Source: Brevibacterium marinum | GTDB lineage: Bacteria; Actinomycetota; Actinomycetes; Actinomycetales; Brevibacteriaceae | Reading direction: 5' to 3' | NCBI RefSeq assembly: GCF_011927955.1 | Contig: NZ_JAATJN010000001.1 | Location: 3,596,001 to 3,660,000, forward strand | DNA length: 64,000 nt | Position numbers and translations under genes: made by a program | Part shown: positions 17,601-27,795 of the stretch, in pieces | Layout: each line of letters opens with the position of its first letter | Numbering within the stretch: position 1 is the stretch's first letter | Notes under the pieces: model-generated | What the model was told of the DNA's origin: nothing | The model's database searches: none | The model's input: only the letters and a program-made list of their open reading frames with translations

Positions 17601-18599
17601 TCAGTACTGTTCGTCTTCGACGTAGGACTGGTCCTCATCAACGAGACCGGGTTCGAACCCGGCGGGACTGTCCTTGAGGCTCAGACCCAGCTCGTTGAGC
17701 TTGGCCTTCACTTCGTCGATCGACTTCGAACCAAAGTTGCGGATATCCATGAGGTCGGCTTCGCTGCGAGCAACGAGTTCGCCGACCGTGTGGATGCCTT
17801 CGCGCTTGAGGCAGTTGTAGGAGCGCACGGTCAGGTCCAGATCTTCGATGGCCAGCGCCAGATCGGCAGCCAGGGCTGCGTCTACCGGCGAGGGTCCGAT
17901 CTCGATGCCTTCGGCTTCGACGTTGAGTTCCCGGGCCAGGCCGAAGAGTTCGACCAGCGTCTTGCCCGCCGATGCGATCGCATCGCGAGGGGTCATCGAC
18001 GGCTTGGTCTCAATGTCGAGCACCAGGCGGTCGAAGTCGGTGCGCTGCTCAACACGAGTGGCCTCGACCTTGTAGGTGACCTTGAGGACCGGCGAATAGA
18101 TCGAGTCGACGGGGACTCGGCCGATCTCAGCATCCGCGTTCTTGTTCTGAGCGCTCGAGACGTAACCGCGTCCACGTTCGATGGTCAGCTCCATGTCGAG
18201 ACGACCCTCACCATTCAACGTGGCGATGTGCAGATCCGGGTTATGGATCTCGACTCCGGCAGGAGCAGAGACATCGGCAGCGGTTACGGTGCCGGGCCCC
18301 TGCTTGCGCAGGTAGGCAACGACCGGCTCGTCGAATTCCGAGGACACGACCAGGGACTTCAGGTTGAGGATGAACTCGGTGACATCCTCCTTGACTCCTG
18401 GCACGGTGCTGAATTCGTGGAGCACTCCGTCGATCCGGATGGAGGTGACGGCGGCTCCTGGAATCGACGACAGTAAGGTGCGACGAAGCGAGTTGCCGAG
18501 GGTGTAGCCGAATCCTGGCTCGAGTGGTTCGATGGCGAACCGTGAGCGATTCTCGGAGACGACTTCTTCCGTGAGCGTTGGGCGCTGTGCAATGAGCAC
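17601..18599 (-). CDS. rpoA: RNA polymerase alpha subunit
   Basis: The 332 residues form the N-terminal assembly domain (about 1-230, with [15 protein letters not shown]), a short linker, and the C-terminal DNA/activator-binding domain ([18 protein letters not shown] near residue 265 onward). A short acidic, Tyr-containing tail follows. The 151-base gap to rpsK holds no rpsD, so S4 must be encoded elsewhere. Confidence 0.98.
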   Translation of the reverse strand: MLIAQRPTLTEEVVSENRSRFAIEPLEPGFGYTLGNSLRRTLLSSIPGAAVTSIRIDGVLHEFSTVPGVKEDVTEFILNLKSLVVSSEFDEPVVAYLRKQGPGTVTAADVSAPAGVEIHNPDLHIATLNGEGRLDMELTIERGRGYVSSAQNKNADAEIGRVPVDSIYSPVLKVTYKVEATRVEQRTDFDRLVLDIETKPSMTPRDAIASAGKTLVELFGLARELNVEAEGIEIGPSPVDAALAADLALAIEDLDLTVRSYNCLKREGIHTVGELVARSEADLMDIRNFGSKSIDEVKAKLNELGLSLKDSPAGFEPGLVDEDQSYVEDEQY

Positions 18600-18751
18600 G
18601 TGGGCTTCCTTTCAGCGAACATCCGCTATATGACGTTCGCACTGCACGTCATGGCCTGAAAGCCATGAAGAACGGTTCGGTTTATCTTGGAATCCGTTCT
18701 GCGACTGATGCCGGGCGCAGGCCCGCCATCGGTTGCAGATCCACGGAAGGA

Positions 18752-19156
18752 TCAGCCGCGGCGGCGCTTGGTGGGACGGCAGCCGTTGAATGGAACCGGC
18801 GTGACATCCTGAATGGTGCCCAGTTCCAGACCGGCGGCCTGCAGGGAGCGGATCGCGGTCTCGCGTCCCGAGCCCGGTCCCTTGACGAAGACGTCGACCT
18901 TCTTCAGGCCATGCTCCTGCGCGCGACGTGCGGCGGATTCCGCGGCCATCTGTGCGGCGTAGGGAGTCGACTTGCGCGAACCCTTGAAGCCGACCTCACC
19001 TGAGGAGGCCCAGGAGATGACTCCACCGGTCGGGTCCGTGATCGACACGATGGTGTTGTTGAAAGTTGATTTGATGTGTGCCTGGCCGGCGACGATATTC
19101 TTCTTGAGCTTGCGGCGAGGCTTGCGCACTGTTGCTGCGCGTGTCTTGGGAGGCAT
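18752..19156 (-). CDS. rpsK: 30S ribosomal protein S11
   Basis: This 134-residue S11 lies on the 30S platform by the E site. It has a basic N-terminus with RRKLKKNI, a conserved core [16 protein letters not shown], and the C-terminal [17 protein letters not shown]. It is encoded 51 bases after rpsM. Confidence 0.98.
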   Translation of the reverse strand: MPPKTRAATVRKPRRKLKKNIVAGQAHIKSTFNNTIVSITDPTGGVISWASSGEVGFKGSRKSTPYAAQMAAESAARRAQEHGLKKVDVFVKGPGSGRETAIRSLQAAGLELGTIQDVTPVPFNGCRPTKRRRG

Positions 19157-19207
19157 GTGTTTTACTCCTGATCGAGGTGGTTGAAGCTGGTCAACCGGGT
19201 GAGCATA

Positions 19208-19576
19208 TTACTTCTTCTTACCGGCCACGGTGCGCTTCGGTCCCTTGCGGGTACGCGCATTCGTCTTGGTCCGCTGTCCGCGAACCGGCAGACCGCGGCG
19301 GTGACGCAGGCCTTTGTAGCTTCCGATCTCAACCTTGCGGCGAATATCGGCCGTGACCTCACGACGGAGATCACCCTCAACCTGGAATGTGCCCTCGATA
19401 TAGTCACGCAGCTGGACGAGCTCGGCATCGCTCAGGTCCTTCACACGGGTATCAGGGCTGATTCCCGTTTCCGTCAGGGTCTGGCGCGCACGGGTGCGGC
19501 CCACACCATAGATGTAAGTCAAGGCGACCTCCACGCGCTTTTCGCGCGGGATGTCGACTCCGGCAAGTCGTGCCAT
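19208..19576 (-). CDS. rpsM: 30S ribosomal protein S13
   Basis: This 122-residue S13 is the head protein bridging to the large subunit and P-site tRNA. It starts [16 protein letters not shown] and ends in the basic [16 protein letters not shown] tail. It is separated from rpmJ by 188 bases. Confidence 0.98.
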   Translation of the reverse strand: MARLAGVDIPREKRVEVALTYIYGVGRTRARQTLTETGISPDTRVKDLSDAELVQLRDYIEGTFQVEGDLRREVTADIRRKVEIGSYKGLRHRRGLPVRGQRTKTNARTRKGPKRTVAGKKK

Positions 19577-19764
19577 AGGTACTGTCTCCTGTTGTCGTTT
19601 CGGAGGTGCTGATGCAGACCTGTCCTTGGTCTCCCAAAGTCCTCGGCCCCCGACCGAGGGTATCGTCCTGGCAACGCCTCGAAGGCGGTGCGAAAGGTGA
19701 GGTCTGCGCGGGTGTGGTGCTGCTGAAGCCCCTTACGGGTGCCTCCATCTGCTCGAAGAGCTGC
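19577..19764 (-). other. rpmJ-rpsM spacer, structured and without a gene
   Basis: This 188-base spacer inside an otherwise tight operon has a small stem CCTCGG/CCGAGG (19641-19659) and G/C-rich segments. No coding sequence is seen. It may hold an internal promoter or translational control element for S13. Confidence 0.4.
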
Positions 19765-19878
19765 TCAACCCTGACGCTGTTTGTGACGCGGGTTGGAGCA
19801 GATCACGATGACCCGGCCGTGACGGCGGGTAATCTGGCAATTCTCGCAGATCTTCTTGACGCTTGGCTTAACCTTCAT
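19765..19878 (-). CDS. rpmJ: 50S ribosomal protein L36
   Basis: This is a 37-codon gene. [15 protein letters not shown] opens a zinc-ribbon with Cys11, Cys14, Cys27 and His32, which is the zinc-containing form of L36. It ends RHKQRQG. It sits between infA and rpsM, its usual place. Confidence 0.97.
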   Translation of the reverse strand: MKVKPSVKKICENCQITRRHGRVIVICSNPRHKQRQG

Positions 19879-19939
19879 CGTTATTCCTTCTTCCGGCCCT
19901 TACCCCTGTGCCGAGGCGGACGCGAATGATCGAAGATCC

Positions 19940-20161
19940 TTACTTGTAGCGGTAAACGATTCGTCCACGCGAGAGATCGTATGGAGACAGCTCCACGATG
20001 ACCCGGTCCTCGGGCAGGATTCGAATGTAGTGCTGTCGCATCTTTCCTGAGATATGCGCAAGCACCTTGTGCCCATTGCTCAGCTCAACCCTGAACGATG
20101 CGTTCGGCAGAGCCTCGATAACGGCGCCTTCGATCTCAATGACCCCTTCTTTTTTGGCCAT
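19940..20161 (-). CDS. infA: Translation initiation factor IF-1
   Basis: This is a 73-residue OB-fold protein ([12 protein letters not shown] to RGRIVYRYK) that occupies the 30S A site during initiation. The ATG at 20161 is chosen over longer in-frame starts because it gives the universal N-terminus. It is the first gene of the alpha operon. Confidence 0.98.
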   Translation of the reverse strand: MAKKEGVIEIEGAVIEALPNASFRVELSNGHKVLAHISGKMRQHYIRILPEDRVIVELSPYDLSRGRIVYRYK

Positions 20162-20343
20162 ATCGTTCGCTAACCTCGTATTCCCGCGAGCACCTCGCGT
20201 TCGACGTAATCGTGTATCGTCGATTGGCACCGACGACCCCATGGTCTGCAATCCTTCCCACCACATGAAAAGTTGCGGATGGCAGAAGCCGCCCACAACG
20301 GAAAAAGGGTGAGTTGGGTGAGAACAGACCAATCATCAACCTT

Positions 20344-20349
20344 ACACTA
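20344..20349 (-). promoter_or_regulatory. Possible -10 box of the alpha operon
   Basis: TAGTGT reads on the minus strand about 180 bases before infA. A small palindrome GAAGATTCTTC lies just upstream (20355-20365). The -35 is not convincing. Confidence 0.35.
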
Positions 20350-20435
20350 TGGTCGAAGATTCTTCCACACGGTGCTGGCATACGCGGGTGAACTCCCTTA
20401 CAATCGTCCGTTCCCTCGCCGAGGCGGCCCGGCGT

Positions 20436-21659
20436 TCAGGACCGGTGTCGACCTCCGTAGTGTGCCCGGATGCTCGCAAGCACCGCGATCGCGAGCACGA
20501 TGAAGCCCATCAAGGTGATTGCGGAGAACCCGCCGAGGGCCAGCAGCGGACCCGACAACGCTGCCAGAGCGGCTGCCCCGAGGTTCATCCCCGCATCGGA
20601 GAGACCCTGGACCGACATCCGATGCTCCGGGTCGATCTCCTTCGTCAGGAGAGTCGATCCCGCGATCAGGCAGGCGCTCCACCCCAGGCCCAGCGCGAAC
20701 AGCGCTGCCGAGAGGCGGAGGAACGAAGACTCACCGAAGCCGTCGATGAGGCCGAGGACCAATGATGCGGCGAACAGACCGTGTCCGAGCAGGATCACCC
20801 TGCCGGCTGAGTATCTGTCGGTGAGGAAGCCGAAGAGCGGGGAAAGCCCGTACATGCCGAGGATGTGCCCGCCGATCGTGATGCCGATCAGATCGAGCCC
20901 GAGCCCGTGATGGTCCATGTGCAGGGGTGTCATCACCATGGTCGCGACCATGATCATGTGTCCGGTGATCACGGAGAGCAGACCCATGATCGCACTCGGG
21001 GACCGGCGAATGGCCGGCCAGGTGCCGCCTCGGCGTGGGACCTGTGCTGAGACATCCGGCGTGGCAGTCGTCAGCCGCCGCAGGAAAAGGACGCTGATCA
21101 GGGCACAGGCGAAGCCGGCGACCGCGATGACGAACGGCCCGGACAGCGGGCTGAGACCCAGGCTTCGGCCGAGGTCGGCACCGGGTTCGGACAGGTTGGG
21201 ACCGATCACGGAGCCGATCGTCGTCGCCCACACCACGACGGACATCGCAGAGGCCTTGAGATGGTCGGGGGCGGCGTCCGTGGCGGCATAGCGACCCTGC
21301 AGGCCGGCGGCTGTGGCAGCGCCGAAGCAGCCCATTCCGACGAAGAAGGCCGCATCGATGCCGAACAGTATCGCCAGGACGACGAGACCGGCACCGCACA
21401 GGGCGATCGCATAGGCGCTGGCCAACGCCAGCCGACGGCTCCTGCGCTCGGCCAGTTTCGCCAGGGGCACCGCGAGCAGCCCGGCGCCGAGGATGGAAGC
21501 GGTCTGGGCGAAACCGGCGAGTTCGGTACGCCCCGTCAGGCGCTCGGCGAGGATCCCGCCGACGGCGAATCCGGTGGCGATGCCGATGCCGGAGAACAGC
21601 TGAGCCAGGCTCAGAGCCCATTGGTTCCGACGGAAGACCGTATGGGAGTCTGCGGTCAT
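20436..21659 (-). CDS. Major facilitator superfamily transporter
   Basis: This 407-residue protein has about 12 hydrophobic helices in two halves and an MFS-type loop (LAKLAERRSRR) between helices 2 and 3. The second half contains FGFLTDRYSAGR, the equivalent loop between helices 8 and 9. These features fit a drug- or metabolite-export MFS protein. Substrate cannot be assigned. The ATG at 21659 gives a normal cytoplasmic N-terminus; an upstream GTG at 21695 is possible. It is divergent from the C-S lyase gene with a 202-base gap. Confidence 0.88.
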   Translation of the reverse strand: MTADSHTVFRRNQWALSLAQLFSGIGIATGFAVGGILAERLTGRTELAGFAQTASILGAGLLAVPLAKLAERRSRRLALASAYAIALCGAGLVVLAILFGIDAAFFVGMGCFGAATAAGLQGRYAATDAAPDHLKASAMSVVVWATTIGSVIGPNLSEPGADLGRSLGLSPLSGPFVIAVAGFACALISVLFLRRLTTATPDVSAQVPRRGGTWPAIRRSPSAIMGLLSVITGHMIMVATMVMTPLHMDHHGLGLDLIGITIGGHILGMYGLSPLFGFLTDRYSAGRVILLGHGLFAASLVLGLIDGFGESSFLRLSAALFALGLGWSACLIAGSTLLTKEIDPEHRMSVQGLSDAGMNLGAAALAALSGPLLALGGFSAITLMGFIVLAIAVLASIRAHYGGRHRS

Positions 21660-21861
21660 CCCCACCAATCCACCTCTCCGTGGTTGCGCATACACGCTTC
21701 CGGCACCTGACTCCGATTACACTTTACCCCCTCAACTCGCCGAGGCGAGCCGTACGCCGCGGCGGTGACCTCGGATGTCGAACCGGCCCCCGAGGTCGAC
21801 GCCCGTCCTGCTAGCGTGAATCGAAACACTGTCGAGCAATGGCAACCGAAGGAGCAATCAC

Positions 21862-23007
21862 GTGCAGGACCTGGATTCGATCACACAAGACTCTCTCGTC
21901 GCCAAAGGCGGCCGAAAATGGTCGAGTTTCCCCGGCAGCCTCGGCGCGTTCATCGCGGAGATGGACTTCGGTGTCGCTCCCGCAGTGCGCCAAGCGCTGC
22001 GTGAGATCGATGAACGGGATCTGTTCGGCTACGCTCCCCAAGCCATCGTCGCCGAACTCAAGTCGGCCACCTCGGCGTTCTACGCACAGCGTTACGGCTG
22101 GCAGGTCCCGACCGGTCACGTCGAACTCGCCAGCGATGTGATCGCCGGCTTCCTCGGCGTCCTCCAACATCTGACGCCGGTCGGCACGCCGATCGTCCTC
22201 CCCACCCCTGCCTACATGCCCTTCTTCGACGTCGCCCGGGTCACCGACCGCGAACTCATCGAGGTGCCGATGGTCCGATCCGAAACGGGTTGGGCGGTCG
22301 ACCTCGATGCCGTGGACGCCGCGCTCACGCCCGGTGCCACGCTGGTCCTGTGCAATCCTCATAACCCGATCGGGAAGGTGTACACCGAGGCAGAGCTGCT
22401 CAAGCTCGCCGAGGTCGTCGAACGCAACGGTGCCCGCGTCTTCTCCGATGAGATCCACGCGCCACTCGTCTACGAACCGGCCCGCCACGTTCCCTATGCG
22501 AACTTGAACGAGACGACTGCGTCGCACACGGCCACGGCGACCGCCGCATCAAAAGCATTCAACATTCCGGGCCTCAAATGCGCACAGCTCATTCTCTCCG
22601 GTGCCGACGACCGAGCGGTCTGGGCGAAGAAGGGCAGCTTCGCCTCGGGTGCCGCTTCGAACCCGGGCATCCTCGCCACGACGGCGGCCTACGCCCAGTC
22701 CGCTGACTGGCTGTCCGACATCACCGCGTACCTCAAGGGCAATCGCGAGCTCCTCACGGACTTCGTCACCACGCATCTGCCCAACGCGACGTTCATTCCG
22801 CCCGAGGGAACCTACCTGGCGTGGTTGGACCTGCGCGGATACGGTCTCGAGACCGGGCTGTTCGACCACTTCAACGATCGTGCTCAGGTCGCCATCACCG
22901 ACGGACGCCTGTGCGGTGCCGTGGGGGCCGGTCACATCCGGCTGAACTTCGCGCTCCCCCGCCCCCTGCTCAGGCAGGCTCTCGAGCGCATCGCCTCCGT
23001 GCTCTGA
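21862..23007 (+). CDS. PLP-dependent C-S lyase (MalY/PatB family aminotransferase fold)
   Basis: This 381-residue fold-type I PLP enzyme starts at GTG with an AAGGAG site. Landmarks are the FIAEMDFG N-terminal signature of MalY/PatB proteins, CNPHNPIGK with Asn165, SDEIHAPL with Asp196, and the Schiff-base lysine in AASKAFNIPGLK (Lys231). The family cleaves cystathionine or cysteine conjugates to thiols. Such an activity would suit an organism known for sulfur volatiles, but that is inference. A pure aminotransferase role is the main alternative. Confidence 0.88.
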   Translation: MQDLDSITQDSLVAKGGRKWSSFPGSLGAFIAEMDFGVAPAVRQALREIDERDLFGYAPQAIVAELKSATSAFYAQRYGWQVPTGHVELASDVIAGFLGVLQHLTPVGTPIVLPTPAYMPFFDVARVTDRELIEVPMVRSETGWAVDLDAVDAALTPGATLVLCNPHNPIGKVYTEAELLKLAEVVERNGARVFSDEIHAPLVYEPARHVPYANLNETTASHTATATAASKAFNIPGLKCAQLILSGADDRAVWAKKGSFASGAASNPGILATTAAYAQSADWLSDITAYLKGNRELLTDFVTTHLPNATFIPPEGTYLAWLDLRGYGLETGLFDHFNDRAQVAITDGRLCGAVGAGHIRLNFALPRPLLRQALERIASVL

Positions 23008-23073
23008 TGACACTCGCGCCGGGGCCGATCCGGCGAGGTCGACCGGGCGACCCGGCTCGGCTGAATCGGCGAC

Positions 23074-23910
23074 TCAGCCGGACTTCGGGGGCACGGGGGT
23101 GATTCCGAAGGGCGCCAGTCCGGCCGCTCCCCCATCCTCGGCGGTGAGCACCCAGACTCCCCCATCATGCCTGGCGATGCTGTGCTCCCAGTGGCTGGCG
23201 CGTGATCCGTCTTCGGTGACGACGGTCCAGTCGTCGGCCAACGTGATCGTCTCGCTGCTGCCGACGGTGAGCATGGGTTCGATCGCCAGACACATTCCGG
23301 GTTTGATCTTCGGCCCGTTCGACCGGGCGCGATAGTTGAGGACCTCGGGTGGCATGTGCATGGCCGTGCCGATTCCGTGACCGGTGAATTCCTCCACCAG
23401 GCCCAGTTCCGGGACCTCGCGGGAGACATGGTCATCGATCGCGTCGCCGATGTCGCTGACTCTGGTGCCTGCAGCGAATGCGGCGATGCCGACCCACATC
23501 GCCTTCTCGGTCGCCCGGGACAGTGAGAGGTCGGCTTCGGACCCGGCCCCTTCGCCGCCGACGATCATCGTGATCGCCGAATCGCCGTGGAAGCCCTCGA
23601 CGATGGCCCCGCCGTCGATGGACACCAGGTCTCCGGCCTCGAGCACTCTGTCACCGGGAATGCCGTGCACAATCTCCTCGTTCACGGAGATGCACACCAC
23701 GGCGGGAAAACCCTGGTAGCCCTTGAAATTCGACTGCGCGCCCGCCTCGGCGATGACGGACGCCGCCGCTGCATCCACCTCGGCGGTGGTGGCACCGGGA
23801 ACGGCAGCCGTACGGGCGGCCTTGAGCACCTCAGCGGTGAGCACCCCGGCACGACGCATCACGACCAGCTGCTCGGCCGATTTGAGCTCGATCCGAGGAC
23901 CGAAGATCAT
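23074..23910 (-). CDS. map: Methionine aminopeptidase, type I
   Basis: This 278-residue pita-bread enzyme removes N-terminal methionine. The five metal ligands are visible: Asp99 (SIDGG), Asp110 (HGDSA), His178 (GHGIG), Glu211 (IEP) and Glu242 (WEHSI). His82 in EEIVHGIP is the conserved substrate-site histidine. Its start overlaps the adk stop by four bases, giving the widespread secY-adk-map order. Confidence 0.96.
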   Translation of the reverse strand: MIFGPRIELKSAEQLVVMRRAGVLTAEVLKAARTAAVPGATTAEVDAAAASVIAEAGAQSNFKGYQGFPAVVCISVNEEIVHGIPGDRVLEAGDLVSIDGGAIVEGFHGDSAITMIVGGEGAGSEADLSLSRATEKAMWVGIAAFAAGTRVSDIGDAIDDHVSREVPELGLVEEFTGHGIGTAMHMPPEVLNYRARSNGPKIKPGMCLAIEPMLTVGSSETITLADDWTVVTEDGSRASHWEHSIARHDGGVWVLTAEDGGAAGLAPFGITPVPPKSG

Positions 23911-24473
23911 CTGATGGAGTCGAGGATGCGCTGGGTGATCTCTTCGACCTCGCCGAGCCCGTCGACCTGGCGCAGCAGACCGCGCTCACGGTAGATGTCG
24001 GTCAGTGGCTGCGTCTGTTCGGCATACACGTCGAGACGGTGTCGGATGACCTCTTCGCTGTCATCGCTGCGTCCCTCGGTCTGTGCACGTGCCAGCAGTC
24101 GGGCGACGACCTCATCCATATCTGCGGTGAGCTCGACGACCTGCTCGACCTCTTTGCCTTCGGCGGCGAGGATGCGGTCGAGCTCCTCGACCTGGGCGCT
24201 GGTGCGAGGGTACCCGTCGAGGAGGAAGCCCTCGGCTGCGTCATCCTGGCTGAGACGATCCGCGACCATCGAGTTGGTCACCTCGTCTGGCACGTACTCG
24301 CCGGCGTCCATATAGCGTTTGGCCAACTTGCCCAGTTCGGTCTCCGCCTTCACGTTGGCGCGGAAGATGTCGCCGGTCGAAATCGCAGGGATGTTCAGCG
24401 CCTCGGACAGTCGTGCCGCCTGAGTGCCTTTGCCGGCACCGGGTGGGCCGATGAGGATGATGCGTGTGCTCAT
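23907..24473 (-). CDS. adk: Adenylate kinase, short form
   Basis: This 188-residue enzyme interconverts ATP plus AMP and 2 ADP. The P-loop GPPGAGKGT is at residues 9-17. Further motifs are STGDIFR and GFLLDGYPRT. The LID is the short type without zinc cysteines, as in other actinobacteria. It lies 40 bases after secY and overlaps map by ATGA. Confidence 0.97.
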   Translation of the reverse strand: MSTRIILIGPPGAGKGTQAARLSEALNIPAISTGDIFRANVKAETELGKLAKRYMDAGEYVPDEVTNSMVADRLSQDDAAEGFLLDGYPRTSAQVEELDRILAAEGKEVEQVVELTADMDEVVARLLARAQTEGRSDDSEEVIRHRLDVYAEQTQPLTDIYRERGLLRQVDGLGEVEEITQRILDSIR

Positions 24474-24513
24474 GAGGTGTTTCCTTCCGATGGATGTCCG
24501 CGGTCGGGGTAGG

Positions 24514-25815
24514 TCAGCGCAGCAGGCCCTCGTAGTGGCGCTGCTGCATCTGTGCATCGATCTGCTTGACAGTCTCGAGACCCACACCCACCACGATCAG
24601 CAGCGAGGTGCCGCCGAACGGGAAGTTCTGGTTCGCGTTGATGAGCACCAGCGCGATCAGCGGAATCAGTGCGACGAAGGCCAGGTAGAGCGAGCCCGGG
24701 AAGTTGATGCGGCTGAGCACGAAGCTCAGATAGTCGGCTGTAGGCCGTCCGGCCCGGATACCGGGGATGAAGCCGCCGTACTTCTTCATGTTGTCGGCGA
24801 CTTCCTCCGGGTTGAAGGTGATGGCGACGTAGAAGTAGGCGAAGAAGATCGTCAGCAACGCGTACACCGTGATGTAGAGCGGGTGGTCTCCGCGAGTGAA
24901 GTAGGTGTTGATCCACTCCACCCACTGGCTTTCCGGGTCACCGAACTGGGAGACCAGGCTGGGCAGGTAGAGGACCGAGGACGCGAAGATCACGGGGATC
25001 ACGCCGGCCATGTTGACCTTGATCGGGATGTAGGTCGAGGTGCCGCCGAACATGCGACGCCCCACCATCCGCTTGGCATACTGGACCGGAATGCGCCGCT
25101 GGGACTGTTCGACGAACACGACGAGGGCAACGAGCACGAGCCCGATGGCCATGACGATGAGGAAGATGTCGACGCCCTGCTCGCGGAAGATCGCCCCCAG
25201 CGATGAGGGGAAGGCCGAGGCCACCGAGGTGAAGATGAGCAGCGACATTCCGTTGCCGACTCCGCGCTCGGTGATCTGCTCGCCCAACCACATGATCAGT
25301 CCGGTGCCTGCGGTCAGGGTCAGCACGAGGACACCGATCCCCCACCAGGTGTCATTGGTGATGAGGTCGTTGCAGCCCTCGACTTTGCCGAACAGAGCGC
25401 CCGACCGGACGGTGGCTACGAGCGTCGTCGAGTTGAGGATGGCCAGTCCGATGGTCAGGTAGCGCGTGTACTGAGTCAGCTTCGCCTGTCCCGAGGCACC
25501 CTCTTTGTGAAGCGACTCGAAGCGCGGGATGACCACGCGCAGAAGCTGAGTGATGATGCTAGCGGTGATGTAGGGCATGATGCCCAATGCGAAGATCGAC
25601 AGCTGCAGCAGTGCACCACCGCTGAAGAGGTTGAGCATGGCGAAGCCGCCCTCGTTCAGCTGCGGGGAGGCCACACATTCCTGAACCTGGGTGTAGTCGA
25701 TTCCCGGCGAGGGAATGAAGGAACCGAGGCGGAAGATCACGAGAATGCCCAGGGTGAAGAGGAGTTTGTTCCTCAGGTCGGGCGTTCTGAAGGCCCTCCG
25801 AATTGCGCCGATCAA
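24514..25815 (-). CDS. secY: Protein translocase channel subunit SecY
   Basis: This 433-residue membrane protein has ten predicted helices. The plug-region PGIDY, GIMPYITASIITQLL, and cytosolic-loop arginines in SQRRIPVQYAKRMVGRR are all canonical. It forms the Sec channel. A strong hairpin at 26028-26064 separates it from rplO, so secY-adk-map probably has its own promoter within 25816-26027. Confidence 0.98.
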   Translation of the reverse strand: MIGAIRRAFRTPDLRNKLLFTLGILVIFRLGSFIPSPGIDYTQVQECVASPQLNEGGFAMLNLFSGGALLQLSIFALGIMPYITASIITQLLRVVIPRFESLHKEGASGQAKLTQYTRYLTIGLAILNSTTLVATVRSGALFGKVEGCNDLITNDTWWGIGVLVLTLTAGTGLIMWLGEQITERGVGNGMSLLIFTSVASAFPSSLGAIFREQGVDIFLIVMAIGLVLVALVVFVEQSQRRIPVQYAKRMVGRRMFGGTSTYIPIKVNMAGVIPVIFASSVLYLPSLVSQFGDPESQWVEWINTYFTRGDHPLYITVYALLTIFFAYFYVAITFNPEEVADNMKKYGGFIPGIRAGRPTADYLSFVLSRINFPGSLYLAFVALIPLIALVLINANQNFPFGGTSLLIVVGVGLETVKQIDAQMQQRHYEGLLR

Positions 25816-26027
25816 GCGTCCTCCTCATTGGGGGATGAAAAAGTCAGGGTCGCTGATACGACCTGGCGAATGAGACAAATACCTGCAAAAGACTACCAGG
25901 GTATGACCGTCAGGCTGAAACCGAGACGGCGGTTCGGCCGTGCCTGACGACGGCTGTCATCTGGGGCGTGGGGAACGTTACCTCCCGGCACCTCGGCGCC
26001 GATCGAGAGTGCAGGCGCCAGGGTATG

Positions 26028-26064
26028 ACGAAGGGGGCGGTCACTGGGTGACCGCCCCCTTCGT
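26028..26064 (-). terminator. Terminator between rplO and secY
   Basis: A perfect 17-base stem (26028-26044 with 26048-26064) has a three-base loop. It lies 33 bases after the rplO stop on the minus strand and is followed by 212 bases before secY. This marks the end of the spc-operon transcript. Confidence 0.8.
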
Positions 26065-26096
26065 GAGAAACCTCAGACCCGCTGTGCGGGTGCTGT

Positions 26097-26549
26097 TCAG
26101 GCTTCGCTGGCGTTTCCGCCTGCAGCCTTGATCTTCTCGAGTGCTGAACCCGAGAACTTGTCTGCAGTGATGTTCAGAGCCACGGTGATCTCACCGGTGC
26201 CCAGAACCTTCACGGGCTGCTTCGGACGCACGGCGCCCTTGGCCACGAGATCGGCGACTGTGACGTCGCCGCCCTCGGGGAACAGGGCCGACAGCTTGTC
26301 GAGATTGACAACCTGGAACGTCACCTTAGCGGGGTTCTTGAACCCGCGCAGTTTCGGCAGACGCATGTGCATCGGAGTCTGTCCACCCTCGAAGCCGTGC
26401 GGAACCTGGTAACGGGCGTGTGTGCCCTTGGTTCCGCGACCGGCTGTCTTGCCCTTCGAAGCTTCACCGCGACCCACACGGGTCTTGGAGGTCTTGGCTC
26501 CTGGGGCAGGACGGAGATCGTGGACCTTGAGTGAGTCGTCGTTCGACAT
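26097..26549 (-). CDS. rplO: 50S ribosomal protein L15
   Basis: This 150-residue L15 has an extended glycine/arginine-rich N-terminal arm ([20 protein letters not shown]) and a globular C-terminal domain ending in [17 protein letters not shown]. It is the last gene of the spc unit and starts one base after the rpmD stop. Confidence 0.98.
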   Translation of the reverse strand: MSNDDSLKVHDLRPAPGAKTSKTRVGRGEASKGKTAGRGTKGTHARYQVPHGFEGGQTPMHMRLPKLRGFKNPAKVTFQVVNLDKLSALFPEGGDVTVADLVAKGAVRPKQPVKVLGTGEITVALNITADKFSGSALEKIKAAGGNASEA

Positions 26550-26550
26550 A

Positions 26551-26733
26551 TCAATCCACCTCTTCCACGGTCACGAGGTGACGCACGGCATTGATCATTC
26601 CCCGGAGTTCCGGACGATCTTCGCACACCACCACATCGTCGATCCGCTTCAGTCCAAGCGAACGCAACGTGTCACGCTGCCTCTGCTTGCCACCGATTTC
26701 GGATTTGCGCTGAGTTACCTTGAGCTGTGCCAT
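26551..26733 (-). CDS. rpmD: 50S ribosomal protein L30
   Basis: This is a 60-residue L30 ([19 protein letters not shown]). Its start codon overlaps the rpsE stop by one base. It binds 23S rRNA on the solvent side. Confidence 0.97.
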   Translation of the reverse strand: MAQLKVTQRKSEIGGKQRQRDTLRSLGLKRIDDVVVCEDRPELRGMINAVRHLVTVEEVD

Positions 26734-27416
26734 CAGGCCTTCGCCCCGCTTTCAGCAGCCGCCCGCAGCAATGCGTGAGGGGCGACCTCGTCGACGGGCA
26801 GACCGCGGCGAGCCGCGACCTGCTCAGGGCGTTCGAGGCCCTGCAGGGCCGTGATCGCCGCGTGAACGATGTTGATTGCGTTGGATGATCCCAGCGACTT
26901 GGACAGGATGTCCTGAACACCGGCAGCATCGAGGACCGCACGGACGGGGCCACCGGCGATGACGCCGGTACCGGGAGCGGCCGGGCGAAGCATGACGACG
27001 CCTGCGGCCGATTCACCCTGGATGGGGTGCGGAATGGTCTTCTGGATGCGTGGGACGCGGAAGAAGTTCTTCTTCGCCTCCTCGACACCCTTGGCAATGG
27101 CTGCGGGAACTTCCTTCGCCTTGCCGTAGCCCATTCCGACCATGCCGTCTCCGTCACCGACGACGACGAGGGCGGTGAAGGAGAACCGACGTCCACCCTT
27201 GACGACCTTCGACACACGGTTGATGGTCACCACATGCTCGATGAACTGGTTCTTCTCCTCGCGGTCTCCACGGCCGCCGCGTCCACGGCCTTCGCCGCGT
27301 CCGCGACCCTGGCCGCCTTGACCACCCTGGCCGCGACCTCGTGAGGAGCGATCACTGTTGTTATCGTTACGGGTCTCAGCAGCTGGCTGCTGTTCCTGGT
27401 TCTCTTCAGTGCTCAT
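26733..27416 (-). CDS. rpsE: 30S ribosomal protein S5 with long RG-rich N-terminal extension
   Basis: The 227-residue S5 has a normal core from about residue 55 ([21 protein letters not shown]) to the C-terminus. In front is a ~54-residue disordered extension. It begins acidic and Gln-rich (1-25), then has nine arginines among glycines at 26-52 ([24 protein letters not shown]). S5 lines the mRNA entry channel and takes part in decoding fidelity and helicase action. S3 in the same cluster has a matching C-terminal RG tail. It overlaps rplR by ATGA. Confidence 0.97.
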   Translation of the reverse strand: MSTEENQEQQPAAETRNDNNSDRSSRGRGQGGQGGQGRGRGEGRGRGGRGDREEKNQFIEHVVTINRVSKVVKGGRRFSFTALVVVGDGDGMVGMGYGKAKEVPAAIAKGVEEAKKNFFRVPRIQKTIPHPIQGESAAGVVMLRPAAPGTGVIAGGPVRAVLDAAGVQDILSKSLGSSNAINIVHAAITALQGLERPEQVAARRGLPVDEVAPHALLRAAAESGAKA

Positions 27417-27793
27417 AGGGCCAATCCTCCTTCACGGGCACCTTCGGCGATTGCCTGCACACGACCGTGGTAGGCGTTGCCGCCACGGTCGAACACGACG
27501 GCTTCGATACCGGCGTCCTTGGCGCGCTGGGCAACCAGTGCGCCGACCTTGTGGGCCTTGCCGGTCTTGTCAGCCTCAAGCGTGCGCAGATCGGCTTCCA
27601 TGGTGGAGGCCGATGCCAAGGTCTTGCCGACGGTATCGTCGATGACCTGGACAAAGACGTGGCGCGTGGAGCGAGTCACTGAAAGGCGAGGACGGTCCGT
27701 CGTACCGCTGACATGCTTGCGCAGACGAGCGTGACGACGTTTGCGGGCCGCAGCCCTGCCCTTGCCGTAGCTTTCCTTTTTGCCAAAGGCCAT
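27413..27793 (-). CDS. rplR: 50S ribosomal protein L18
   Basis: This 126-residue 5S rRNA-binding protein has a basic N-terminus ([18 protein letters not shown]), [16 protein letters not shown], and a C-terminal [17 protein letters not shown]. It is two bases from rplF and overlaps rpsE by four. Confidence 0.98.
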   Translation of the reverse strand: MAFGKKESYGKGRAAARKRRHARLRKHVSGTTDRPRLSVTRSTRHVFVQVIDDTVGKTLASASTMEADLRTLEADKTGKAHKVGALVAQRAKDAGIEAVVFDRGGNAYHGRVQAIAEGAREGGLAL

Positions 27794-27795
27794 CT